Shown here in pieces: positions 20,899 through 29,122 of a stretch of DNA of 64,000 nt. The notes below the pieces were generated by a model. The model did no database searches and was not told where the DNA came from. It worked only from the letters and a program-made list of their open reading frames with translations. The translations under genes and the position numbers were made by a program. Position 1 is the stretch's first letter. The number at the start of each line of letters is the position of its first letter. This DNA is from an uncultured Pseudomonadota bacterium (GTDB taxonomy: Bacteria; Pseudomonadota; Gammaproteobacteria; Steroidobacterales; Woeseiaceae): NCBI GenBank assembly GCA_913055625.1, contig CAJXJW010000006.1:158668-222667 (forward strand), read 5' to 3'.

Positions 20899-21711
20899 GT
20901 GCGCGATATCAAGTCCCCGGCGAACTTTCATCGCCACCTGCCGTGTTTGTACGTCACCCGGAGCCACCGGTCGGCCGGGTTGACGGCTGCTTTCCTCGGG
21001 CTGTTCGCGTCCGGCATCGTGTCCGGGCTCGACACGGCGCGCATGCGCCTGCCGGACGGCTTTGGCGGGGCGGAACACCGGCTCGAATTCGACGGCTTTG
21101 GCGGCCACAACAAGGGCCGTTACGCCATCGGCGCCTATTCGGGTGAGTTTACGCGCAGCGAATCGCGGCTCGGAATCTTCGACCCGCTGTACGCGTCCAA
21201 CTCGGGGAAGTCGACGTTTACGTTCCTGCGGGCGAACGCGGCGTCGCCGATCGAGGCGAGCTGCGAGTTCCGGAAGAAGAGCGTGACAGTCGGCATCGTC
21301 ACGTTCGACCCGAAGAAAATGCACGTCAATTGCGACTTCCGGCAGGAAGCGCGGCCGGTCGGTCTGCGTTTCGGTCTCGGCCAGCCGAAACCGGCAAACA
21401 TGAAGGAGCGCTTGCTCGCGCGCTCGGCGCGTCGCGGCGAAGCGCTGATCGACGATCGCTATTACACGATCGAGTCGGTTCATCATTACGCCGGGTCGAA
21501 GCTGTCGTCGCAATCGCCGGTGGGCTACACGATTGCCATTGATTCGCGCGTCGTCGGCGCACTGGAACTGACGGACTGGAATCCGGGCGGATACCTGGAA
21601 CCGGACCTGGGTGACGAGATACGCGAGGACCTGCTCATCGTGATGCTCGCGCTGGCCGTGATTCGCGATCCCGCGAACTCCGTACTGGAGGACCAGGCAG
21701 ACCTCGACTGA
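20899..21711 (+). CDS. conserved-looking protein of unknown function
   Basis: About 270 residues if started at GTG 20899, which has GGAGG ten bases upstream; an in-frame TTG at 20824 would lengthen it. I do not recognise the family. There is a short hydrophobic stretch near residue 30 (LTAAFLGLFASGIVSGL) that could be a signal or anchor. The body is beta-rich with repeated Gly/Phe pairs (GFGGAEHR, GFGGHNKG). The C-terminal half (YYTIESVHHYAG, PVGYTIAIDSRVVGALELTD) ends in a hydrophobic helix, LLIVMLALAVI. It may be an exported or membrane-associated protein. Its codon usage is like that of neighbouring genes. Confidence 0.7.
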   Translation: MRDIKSPANFHRHLPCLYVTRSHRSAGLTAAFLGLFASGIVSGLDTARMRLPDGFGGAEHRLEFDGFGGHNKGRYAIGAYSGEFTRSESRLGIFDPLYASNSGKSTFTFLRANAASPIEASCEFRKKSVTVGIVTFDPKKMHVNCDFRQEARPVGLRFGLGQPKPANMKERLLARSARRGEALIDDRYYTIESVHHYAGSKLSSQSPVGYTIAIDSRVVGALELTDWNPGGYLEPDLGDEIREDLLIVMLALAVIRDPANSVLEDQADLD

Positions 21712-21818
21712 TGCCGTGGCGCGGCGTCCTGCCACGCGTGCGCGAGGCGTCGATTGGCAGGCCGGGGTGGCTTCGACTAATCTTGTCCGGGTACCTGCGA
21801 AGAAGCGAGGAAGTACCG

Positions 21819-22661
21819 ATGGTGATGCGTTCCCTGATTGTTCTTGCTGCCCTGCTGCTGCCACTGGCGGCGACCGCGGAGGAGGCCATGCTGCAGAAGG
21901 CCTGGGTGACGGCGGCGGAACTGCGCGTGCCGGAATCCGTGCGCTACGATGCGGAGCGGAAGGTGCTATACGTGTCGAACATCGCGGGGACGGAACCCTG
22001 GGCTGACGATGGCAACGGCTCCATCGCCAAGGTCGGGCTTGACGGCACGGTCATCGACGCAGAATGGGTGACGGGGCTGAACGGCCCGAAAGGAATGGAC
22101 ATTCGGGGTGAGCAGCTTCTCGTAACGGATATCGACGATGTCGTCACGATAGATATTCCCAGTGGCGCGATCGTCGATCGTGTCACGGTGCCGGGCGCCA
22201 TGAAGGTCAACGATCTCAGTATCTCTGACGACGGCACGGTCTACGTCACCGACTCGGGGCTGCACCGTATCCAGGCCTGGGACGGCGACTCGTTCGAGAC
22301 GGTGGTCGAGGGCCTGACGGCGCTCAATGGCGTCCTTTACAGCCAGGGCGAGTTGCTGTTTGTGGCGGACGGCGGCCTGCACTCGGTGCAGGGCGATGGC
22401 CTGTACACCACGATAGCCACCGGTATGGAGGGGCGTGTCGACGGCGTGGAGCGAGTGGACGACGACACCTGGCTGGTGTCGTGCTGGCAGGGAACCGTGT
22501 ATATCGTCCGGCGCGACGGCAGCATTCGGTTGCTCCTGGACGGCCGGCCCGACGAGACGAGCGCGGCGGACCTCGGCTACGACCCGGTCAACCGGGTCGC
22601 CTATTTCCCGGGCTTCTGGAAAAACAACGTCGCGGCATACCGCCTCGTGACCGGGGACTGA
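21819..22661 (+). CDS. secreted SMP-30/gluconolactonase-like beta-propeller
   Basis: A 280-residue protein starting at ATG 21819, preceded by GAGGAAG. Residues 1-20 form a signal peptide ending TAEEA. The rest has the repeating strand pattern of SMP-30/gluconolaconase-like or NHL beta-propellers: PESVRYDAERKVLYVSN, GPKGMDIRGEQLLVTD, VNDLSISDDGTVYVTDSG. These fit calcium-dependent lactonases or ligand-binding propellers in the periplasm. A lactonase acting on aldonolactones would fit the sugar-acid theme of the neighbourhood, but catalytic residues cannot be assigned. It converges on the next gene with 12 bases between stops. Confidence 0.8.
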   Translation: MVMRSLIVLAALLLPLAATAEEAMLQKAWVTAAELRVPESVRYDAERKVLYVSNIAGTEPWADDGNGSIAKVGLDGTVIDAEWVTGLNGPKGMDIRGEQLLVTDIDDVVTIDIPSGAIVDRVTVPGAMKVNDLSISDDGTVYVTDSGLHRIQAWDGDSFETVVEGLTALNGVLYSQGELLFVADGGLHSVQGDGLYTTIATGMEGRVDGVERVDDDTWLVSCWQGTVYIVRRDGSIRLLLDGRPDETSAADLGYDPVNRVAYFPGFWKNNVAAYRLVTGD

Positions 22662-22673
22662 CAGCCGGCAGCG

Positions 22674-23729
22674 CTAGGGCTCGACGAGCCGGCCCTCTCC
22701 GTGGCTTCTGAATGCGGCGTCAATAATCCGCATGACTCGCACGCCGTCGTCGGCGGTTACCGGTTCGGGCCCGTCGTGTGCGATCGCGTCGTACATGCCC
22801 TCGTAGAATGCCGCGTAGTTGCCACGCGGCGCCGACACTGAGTCGGCGTCGGGCGCCTCACTGCCCGTGATCAGCCGGCCCTCGGCACCGGCGGGCTCGA
22901 CGCCGTAGCCGTCGTCGCCGGGTGCAATGCCGCGCTGCAGCTGCGACTCCTGGACGTCGGCGCGCCGCTTGAAGAAGCACCCGTTCCTGCCGAACAGGCT
23001 GTATTCCGGCAGCGGTTCGCGGAAAAAGTAGCCGCCCCGAACGTGAACGCGCTTGTCCACGTAGCGCAGCAGGATGTCGAAGTAGTCGTCAACGCGGGAA
23101 TGTTCGCGCGTGATCGCGATGTCGGCGAAAACGCCTTCAGGCATGCCGAACAGCACGAGCGCCTGGTCGATGACGTGCGGACCGAGATCCTTGACGATGC
23201 CGGATCCCGAGCTGGGTTCTTCCTTGTGCAGTTTCGGGCTGAGCCCCGGATCGTAGCGGCAATAGCCGAGATTGGCTTCGACGATGCTGCCGAGGCGGCC
23301 GCTTTCGTGGACCTTGCGCACGGACTGGAAGTCGCTGTCCCAGCGTCGGTTCTGGAACACGGCGAGTTTCAGATTCCGACGGGCGGCCAGGTCGCGCAGC
23401 TCCCGTGCTTCGGTCGCATCGCCGGCGAAGGCCTTTTCGACCACGACGTGCTTGCCGTGTTCCAGGGCCTGCCTCGCATAGTCGTAGTGTGTCAGCGTCG
23501 GCGTGTTGACGACGACGAGCTGGATTGCGGGGTCCCCGAGCACGTCGTCCAGCGACGCGTAACTGCGTGCGCTCGGATAGTGCTCACCGATCGATTGCCG
23601 CGAGCGTTCCCAGGAGCCGGCGAGCCGAAAGCCCGGATGGGCTTCGATGAAGGGGGCGTGGAATACCCGGCCCGACATGCCGAACGACAGCAATGCCGTA
23701 TTGATGACGGAGGAGTGCAGTTCAGCCAT
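22674..23729 (-). CDS. Gfo/Idh/MocA-family oxidoreductase
   Basis: A 351-residue cytoplasmic NAD(P)-dependent oxidoreductase. A variant Rossmann motif, LLSFGMSGRVFHAPF, opens the protein, as in the YdgJ/scyllo-inositol dehydrogenase group. The catalytic family motif VVEKAFA lies near residue 95 and DLGPHVIDQAL near 185 supplies the conserved His. It would oxidise or reduce a sugar, inositol or related polyol. There is no signal peptide, unlike the Tat-type relative at 8.3-9.5 kb. Substrate is unknown. Confidence 0.88.
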   Translation of the reverse strand: MAELHSSVINTALLSFGMSGRVFHAPFIEAHPGFRLAGSWERSRQSIGEHYPSARSYASLDDVLGDPAIQLVVVNTPTLTHYDYARQALEHGKHVVVEKAFAGDATEARELRDLAARRNLKLAVFQNRRWDSDFQSVRKVHESGRLGSIVEANLGYCRYDPGLSPKLHKEEPSSGSGIVKDLGPHVIDQALVLFGMPEGVFADIAITREHSRVDDYFDILLRYVDKRVHVRGGYFFREPLPEYSLFGRNGCFFKRRADVQESQLQRGIAPGDDGYGVEPAGAEGRLITGSEAPDADSVSAPRGNYAAFYEGMYDAIAHDGPEPVTADDGVRVMRIIDAAFRSHGEGRLVEP

Positions 23730-23915
23730 GGCGGTGAGGGCTCCGAGTCGCGATGGAAGACGGCGCAGCTGGCGCCTTGGGGGAACTTAGCAAGTTTGGC
23801 CGCCGGATGTCAGATTCGGCGGGCGCGAGCAGTGGCGCCCATGCTGATCGAAAACGGACGCAGGCGTCGGCAGGGCGCTACTCGGGTGCCGGTCTTGCGG
23901 GATCTTGCGACTGGC

Positions 23916-25904
23916 CTACTGGGCGTTCTTGCGGACCGCTTTCGAGAAGCGACTCTCCGTCCCGCTTGCGTTGTACGCCGTGACCACGAATTCGTAGGAC
24001 TCGGGTGTCAGGTTCTCGATTACCGCGCTCGTAGCTCCAGCGCTCTCGACGGCCTGCGAGTTTGTATGTACGCCCGATTCCCGGCCCCAATAGACGCGGA
24101 AGCCCGCCAGGTCCGTCAATGGCGTTCCGTCCTCGTTCTCCGTGGGCGGCGTCCACACGATCGTCGCCGACGCAGACCCTGTCGGCGTCTCCGTTACGTC
24201 GATCGAAAAGGCCTGAAGGCTTGCCCTGTCGGTACCGTCACTGACCGAAATCGCGATGCCCGGATACATTCCGATATCCTGGGGTTCAGGCGTTCCGGAG
24301 AGCGTCCCATTGCTTTTGTCGAAGCTTGCCCATGCAGGCAGGTTACTGACGGAGAACGCCAGGGGATCTCCGTCGGCATCGCTTGCTTGCGGCTTGAAGA
24401 GGTACGTGCTGTAGACGGCAATGCTGCGGGACGGAATGCCGGAAATCTCGGGCGCCGTGTTGTCCCGGGTGACCGTGACGGTGAAGGGGCCGAGCCGGCT
24501 TTGCTCCTTGCCGTCGTCTGCCTCGATGATAATGCCGGCGTAGGCGCCGCTGTGGCTGTCGTTCGGCGTGCCCCAGATCCGCCCGGTCTTGCTGTCGAAC
24601 TGTGTCCAGCTCGGCTTGTTCTCGACGCGGAAGGTGATCGGGTCACCGTCGGGGTCGCTGGAATTCGGCAGAAACTCCCAGGCGCTGCCGGGTCTGGCAG
24701 TCCTGTCGGGTGTACCGAAGATGCGTGGGGCGCGGTTCGAGTCCGGACCGTCGTTGTCGCTGCCCGCGGCGATCACGTTTACCGTTTCGACCATCGAGTC
24801 GTCGCCGACCGCCAATTTCGATATCGCATTGTTGAGGGCGCCCCGATAGTCGTCGGGCAACAATGACCGCACGAAGTTTGCAGGTGTGCCCTCATCCAGC
24901 CTGCTCGTCACTTGTGCCAGGTTGCTGATTCGTGTCTCGCCACTGACGGCGAATGCTGCGGACAAGCCGATGCCGGCTTGCGCAATCATCTCGCGAGTGA
25001 TCGGCAGATCGTCAAGGCCCGGGTCCGCTTTCGCCGGCGACACCTGCTCGATCGCCAACCGCATCGCGTCCGAGGCGTCTACTCCGTTCACGTGCAGTTC
25101 ATTGGCCATGCTCTCGAGCAGCACCTGGGCGCTCACGACCAGAGCGACGGCCGAGGTGCGCGGGTCTGTACGTGTCCCGCCTAGTCCGTCGAGAACGTCG
25201 TCGACAAGATCGGCACCCAGCGCTGCTATTACCTGGTCACCGCTGCTGGACCAGCTCGCGTCGTTCAATCGGTCACGTGTTCGGCGTACGATCTCGGCGA
25301 GCGTCTCCGACGCCTTGATGATTTCGGCAACATTTGTCTCGTTGATGGGCGATGCCTGCGGGCCGGGCTCGACCAGCGTAGTGAGGCCGCTGTTCATCGC
25401 CGAAACTGCAATGTCTTCAGCAACGCGGATGTTGTCACGGTTCAGCCCGCCGTTCATGCTGCTCGCGATCTCGAATGCGAGCGTCGTGAACGGATTGACG
25501 TTGGCCGTTGCCTTGTCCTGGTGAATGCGAACGACACCGCGTAGCGTAAAGTCGGGAGACGTATCGGTAACAATATCCGTACCGCCAGTCGCCGTGATGA
25601 TCAGCGGGTACTTGTCGGCCGAGATCTTTAGCAGGTCGATGCTGTAGTCGCCATTGACGTCGCTCTCGAGTTCAGCGAGTACATCACCCTTGACGCTGAC
25701 TATCCGGATGTCTGCGTTGGCCAGGGGGCCGTCACCGACACTGCCCGAGATGGAGATGTCGCGGATCTTGTAGCCCGCAAACGTCGTGTCGTCGTCCTCT
25801 TCGCTTTCGCTGCCCAGGCAGCCAGCCAGCGCGAGCACTATCGCTGGAACTGCAATCCGCCTTGTGGTCGACCCGAAACGTCTGGACCGAAGAAATCCTT
25901 TCAT
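23916..25904 (-). CDS. large surface lipoprotein with Ig-like and fibronectin III domains, under a c-di-GMP riboswitch
   Basis: A 662-residue lipoprotein from ATG 25904, with CAGGAG seven bases upstream. The signal peptide ends in LAGC with Cys29, then an acidic linker (SESEEDDD). Residues about 40-130 resemble a carboxypeptidase-regulatory-like or cna-B-like beta-sandwich. A helical region of unknown type follows (about 140-385). Two He_PIG/cadherin-like Ig repeats occupy about 395-580 (FLPNSSDPDGDPITF and FKPQASDADGDPLAF), and a fibronectin III domain forms the C-terminus. No catalytic site is seen. The domain set suggests cell-surface adhesion or matrix binding. A cyclic-di-GMP aptamer lies in its 5' leader, so expression should follow the sessile/motile switch. 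Confidence 0.85.
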   Translation of the reverse strand: MKGFLRSRRFGSTTRRIAVPAIVLALAGCLGSESEEDDDTTFAGYKIRDISISGSVGDGPLANADIRIVSVKGDVLAELESDVNGDYSIDLLKISADKYPLIITATGGTDIVTDTSPDFTLRGVVRIHQDKATANVNPFTTLAFEIASSMNGGLNRDNIRVAEDIAVSAMNSGLTTLVEPGPQASPINETNVAEIIKASETLAEIVRRTRDRLNDASWSSSGDQVIAALGADLVDDVLDGLGGTRTDPRTSAVALVVSAQVLLESMANELHVNGVDASDAMRLAIEQVSPAKADPGLDDLPITREMIAQAGIGLSAAFAVSGETRISNLAQVTSRLDEGTPANFVRSLLPDDYRGALNNAISKLAVGDDSMVETVNVIAAGSDNDGPDSNRAPRIFGTPDRTARPGSAWEFLPNSSDPDGDPITFRVENKPSWTQFDSKTGRIWGTPNDSHSGAYAGIIIEADDGKEQSRLGPFTVTVTRDNTAPEISGIPSRSIAVYSTYLFKPQASDADGDPLAFSVSNLPAWASFDKSNGTLSGTPEPQDIGMYPGIAISVSDGTDRASLQAFSIDVTETPTGSASATIVWTPPTENEDGTPLTDLAGFRVYWGRESGVHTNSQAVESAGATSAVIENLTPESYEFVVTAYNASGTESRFSKAVRKNAQ

Positions 25905-26062
25905 CAATGGCTCCTGCCTGTATCCCGGCAGCAAGCCAATCGAATTGCATCTCTCGATGTCTTTGGAAGATGGTTGGCGCGCCCGAGGCGCGTTACGCGG
26001 CAGGTGAAAAAGCGCGACTGGATTCTGCGAAATGTCCCTACTCGCTGACTTCCGTTGTCGCT
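25905..26062 (-). promoter_or_regulatory. leader between c-di-GMP aptamer and start codon (candidate expression platform)
   Basis: About 158 bases join the aptamer to the lipoprotein start. On the minus strand a GCGAC/GTCGC pair (26057-26061 with 26014-26018) precedes a short U-run (26007-26011), which might be a weak terminator. A strong CGCGCC/GGCGCG hairpin lies further downstream. Which of these, if either, switches is undetermined; the ribosome site CAGGAG is near 25912-25917. Confidence 0.35.
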
Positions 26063-26158
26063 TTCGAACCGGCAACCCCGCTATCGGTAGGCAGATGCCC
26101 TTAGACCGGAGGTTTTGCGTCCCAACCTTTCGATTGGTTTGCCCTTATCAGTCCCGAA
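26063..26158 (-). ncRNA. cyclic-di-GMP-I (GEMM-I) riboswitch aptamer
   Basis: The minus strand contains the GEMM-I consensus almost without change. In order it shows AGGGCAAACC, a hairpin closed by CCAA/UUGG with a GAAA tetraloop, GGGACGCAAA, CCUCCGGUCUAA (the tetraloop receptor side), and CCUACCGAUAGCGGGGUU followed by the closing strand. An outer P1 helix forms from UUCGGG (26153-26158) and UUCGAA (26063-26068). These blocks match the Vibrio Vc2 aptamer in order and spacing. The aptamer binds cyclic di-GMP and controls the downstream gene, here the lipoprotein at 23916-25904. Confidence 0.96.
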
Positions 26159-26542
26159 TCAGGTCTGTGTGCTCCTTAAATCTGTCCGTGAATGGCTGTG
26201 TTCGCCGTTTGCCGAAGCTGCGAATCGGCCCGCTTTGGTAGTACGCATTGGTGCAAGCGGTTTAGGTGCAATGTCCGTGACGGCAGATCTTATTTCTGTG
26301 AACGAAGTCTCATTCCCGCTATTGTGCCGGTTGGCTTCGCCGCTTCCCGTCGCTGTCGCTGCGCGTTAATGCCGGCAGGGCATCGGTGCCCATGAGTTTG
26401 ACATAACGTCAGTCGAGCGGCAGTTGGCCAGCGCCAGCCTGCAGATTGGCGGGCGCGGACTATACTCAAGAAGTTCACGTAAGCAATCGCGTGACATTGC
26501 AGAAGAACAACAAGCGGGTTCATCCCGCGCGGGGAGGGGCTG
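26159..26542. other. intergenic region upstream of riboswitch and sulfatase gene
   Basis: No gene is supported here. The stretch is visibly poorer in G+C than most of the window; one 60-base line counted gives 33 G or C. It must hold the promoter for the riboswitch transcript (minus) and one for the sulfatase (plus). A TATACT box at 26461-26466 is a possible plus-strand -10, but no good -35 sits at the right distance. TTGACA at 26398-26403 is too far upstream to pair with it. Confidence 0.4.
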
Positions 26543-29089
26543 ATGGCGGACTTCCGTAACCTGATGCTATTGCCGTTCGCGGCCGTGGCGCTTCTTTGCT
26601 TGCCGACTACGCTGCTCGGCCAGTCGTTTGTCGCCTCCGGCGATACCTACACGAAGGACAAGGATCCGGGCGAGAATTTCGGGGGCCAGGCGACCGTCCG
26701 GGTGCAGCGGTGGTCTGACATCACAGGGTTCGTCCGGTTCAATCTCGACGGTTACTCCGGATCCGTGGCGGAATCCGCGGTACTCGAACTCGCGGTCGAC
26801 TCGGTGAAACGCAATGGATCGGTCAGCGTGCACCGGATCACGAGTACGTGGAGTGAGCAAGCACTGACGGCCGCCACTCGGCCATCACTCGGTCCGCCGA
26901 TGGCGACTTTTGCAGTGTCGGCAAATGACGAACACCGGTCGCTGCAGGTAGATATCACGGCACTCTTTAACCAGCTGGTCGCGAATCCCGCAAGTAACCA
27001 CGGTATTGCGCTGGTGCCTGGGAACGTAAACGCCTGGTTCGAGAGCCGAGAAAGCGGCGCGCCAATGCGCATTGTGGTGTCAACGAGCGGTGGAGGCCAG
27101 CCCCCGGGCAACGGCGAGACCCTGGCTGCCCATCGGGATGCGTACACCAAGAGTAGCGAAGCCGCACGCAACTTTGGCGCGGATGCACTGGTCCGTGTGC
27201 AGAAGTGGTCCGACATTACGGGTTTTCTCGACTTTGACTTCGCGTCGGTGTCCTCGGGCCCGGTCGGCAATGCGACGCTCACGCTGTCTGTCGACAAGGT
27301 GATCAAGGAAGGTCACATCGACGTGCATCGAGTGACCGGATCGTGGCAAGAGTACGGCATTTCGCAATCCAACCGGCCGTCCCTGAGCGAACCGGTTGCC
27401 AGTTTCCAGGTGCGTTTCGGCGACGCCGGAAACCGGGTCGCCGTGGATGTGACGCAGCTCGTCAACGAGATTCTTGCGATTCCGGCTCAAAGCCATGGGA
27501 TAGCGCTCTCGACATCGACGGGGAATGCCTGGTTCCCAAGCAAGGAGGGTGGCACGCCGGCACTGCTCAGCCTTGGAGCCGGTACCGGGAACCCGCCGCC
27601 GCCACCACCACCGCCACCACCACCGCCACCGCCACCGCCGCCACCCTCGGGCAATCTGCCCAACGTCGTTTTCTTCCTCGCCGACGACATGGGCTGGGGC
27701 GATGTTGGTACGTACAATTCGGCGTCGGCCATTTCAACGCCGAACCTTGATCGACTCGCGAGCGAAGGCACGTGGTTCTTTGATGCACACTCTACCGCGG
27801 CAAAATGTGCACCCTCCCGATACAGCGCGATCACCGGCAACTACCAGTGGCGTGGTCGAAACGACTGGGGGCAGTGGAACTACAAGGGCGGTTCGCAGAT
27901 CAAGTCCGGGCAGGACACCCTTGGCGATCTGCTACAACGTGCCGGCTATCGCACGGCAGTCATTGGCAAGTGGCACCTGGGCGGAAACTTTCGCCGCAAG
28001 GGGTCGAACAACTACGCACTGGCAAGTACGCCGGACGCAGAAGTCGACTTCGCTCGCTCTTTCGTTGATGGCCCCACGCAACGCGGCTTCGACTATTCCT
28101 TCACCGCATTGCGAGGGATCCAGACCTGGCCGTACGCATACTTCCGCAATGACAACCTCGTCGGTAGTGCGTCGCAAATGGGTGTCCTTTCAAAAGGTCG
28201 ATACGGCCGCTCGGAGATCCCGCGAGACGGTATCGGCATGCCTTACTGGGACAGCAGCAAGGTGGGGCCGGATCTTATCGATGAGGCCATCGGCTTTATC
28301 GACGACCATGTATCGACACATGGCGCCAGCACACCGTTTTTCCTGTTCTACTCGTCACAGTCCGCTCACGGCCCGTACACGCCACCGGCAAACATGCGCG
28401 GCATACCGGTCGAGGGAGAGTCGGGAATCAACCGCCACACGGACATGATCTACGAGATAGACGTGGCACTCGGGCTATTGCTGGAGACGCTGGAGCACCA
28501 GGGCATCGCCAGTGACACGATCGTGGTCTTTGCGAGCGACAATGGCGGCCTGCCGAATGAGCTACACCGCGGGCACGATTCAGTGGGTGGCTTGCGGGGC
28601 AAGAAGGGCCAGATCTACGAGGGAGGGCACCGCGTGCCATTGATCTTCCGGTGGGGCAACGGTACGGCCGGTGGGTCGGTCGTACGTCCCGGGCGTCGGA
28701 CCGACCAACTTGCGTCGCTGTCCGACGTACCTGCCACGGTCGCAGGATTGATCGGGATCAGCGTGCCGTCCGGGCAGGCGCTCGACAGCTACGACTTGTC
28801 GCCGGTGCTCAGGGGCCAGCAACCCGAGGGAACTCCGATCCGACGTTCGCTGGTCATGCAGGCGGACCAGGCGGAGAACTCGGATGCAGTTCCGCTGCAC
28901 TTTGCGGTGCGTGACGGGAACTGGAAACTGGTCTTCGACGAGCAGGAGCGCCCGGTGGAACTCTACAATGTCGGTAACGACCTCGCAGAATCCAACAACC
29001 GGATAGATGATGCCGGTCAGGCGTCCAGGGTCGCTGGAATGCAGTCCCTGCTGCGCCAGATCGTAGACTCCGCCCGCAGCGCGCCCTGA
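26543..29089 (+). CDS. secreted type I sulfatase with two DNRLRE modules and a proline linker
   Basis: An 848-residue exported protein with a strong ribosome site (GGGGAGGGG) before ATG 26543. A signal peptide covers about 1-27. Two related DNRLRE domains follow (about 28-178 and 195-340), recognisable from the repeated TYTK..., VRVQ.WSDITGF and YTKSS...NFG, VRVQKWSDITGF stretches; such modules occur in carbohydrate-active enzymes. An 18-proline linker (351-368) leads to the sulfatase domain (about 372-845). The FGly signature C-A-P-S-R starts at C422, and FLADDMGWGD binds calcium. It should remove sulfate from a polysaccharide outside the cell. An FGly-generating enzyme (or anSME) is needed elsewhere in the genome. 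Confidence 0.93.
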   Translation: MADFRNLMLLPFAAVALLCLPTTLLGQSFVASGDTYTKDKDPGENFGGQATVRVQRWSDITGFVRFNLDGYSGSVAESAVLELAVDSVKRNGSVSVHRITSTWSEQALTAATRPSLGPPMATFAVSANDEHRSLQVDITALFNQLVANPASNHGIALVPGNVNAWFESRESGAPMRIVVSTSGGGQPPGNGETLAAHRDAYTKSSEAARNFGADALVRVQKWSDITGFLDFDFASVSSGPVGNATLTLSVDKVIKEGHIDVHRVTGSWQEYGISQSNRPSLSEPVASFQVRFGDAGNRVAVDVTQLVNEILAIPAQSHGIALSTSTGNAWFPSKEGGTPALLSLGAGTGNPPPPPPPPPPPPPPPPPPSGNLPNVVFFLADDMGWGDVGTYNSASAISTPNLDRLASEGTWFFDAHSTAAKCAPSRYSAITGNYQWRGRNDWGQWNYKGGSQIKSGQDTLGDLLQRAGYRTAVIGKWHLGGNFRRKGSNNYALASTPDAEVDFARSFVDGPTQRGFDYSFTALRGIQTWPYAYFRNDNLVGSASQMGVLSKGRYGRSEIPRDGIGMPYWDSSKVGPDLIDEAIGFIDDHVSTHGASTPFFLFYSSQSAHGPYTPPANMRGIPVEGESGINRHTDMIYEIDVALGLLLETLEHQGIASDTIVVFASDNGGLPNELHRGHDSVGGLRGKKGQIYEGGHRVPLIFRWGNGTAGGSVVRPGRRTDQLASLSDVPATVAGLIGISVPSGQALDSYDLSPVLRGQQPEGTPIRRSLVMQADQAENSDAVPLHFAVRDGNWKLVFDEQERPVELYNVGNDLAESNNRIDDAGQASRVAGMQSLLRQIVDSARSAP

Positions 29090-29092
29090 TAC

Positions 29093-29113
29093 GGGGATGG
29101 CGCCATGCTCCCC
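29093..29113. repeat. short inverted repeat between convergent genes
   Basis: GGGGA and TCCCC arms flank an inner near-palindrome, ATGGCGCCAT. It sits in the 33-base gap between the convergent sulfatase and TIM-barrel genes. It may stall transcription from either side, but no U-run follows it. Confidence 0.35.
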
Positions 29114-29122
29114 ATTACCCTG

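Noticed and set aside
23043..24866. 607-codon plus-strand frame across two minus-strand genes
   Set aside because: It covers the Gfo/Idh gene and the tail of the lipoprotein, which have domain evidence on the other strand.
27593..27646. CCN triplet repeat, considered as an artefact or microsatellite
   Set aside because: It encodes a proline linker in frame with mixed third bases (ccg, cca, ccc), as expected of a real hinge.
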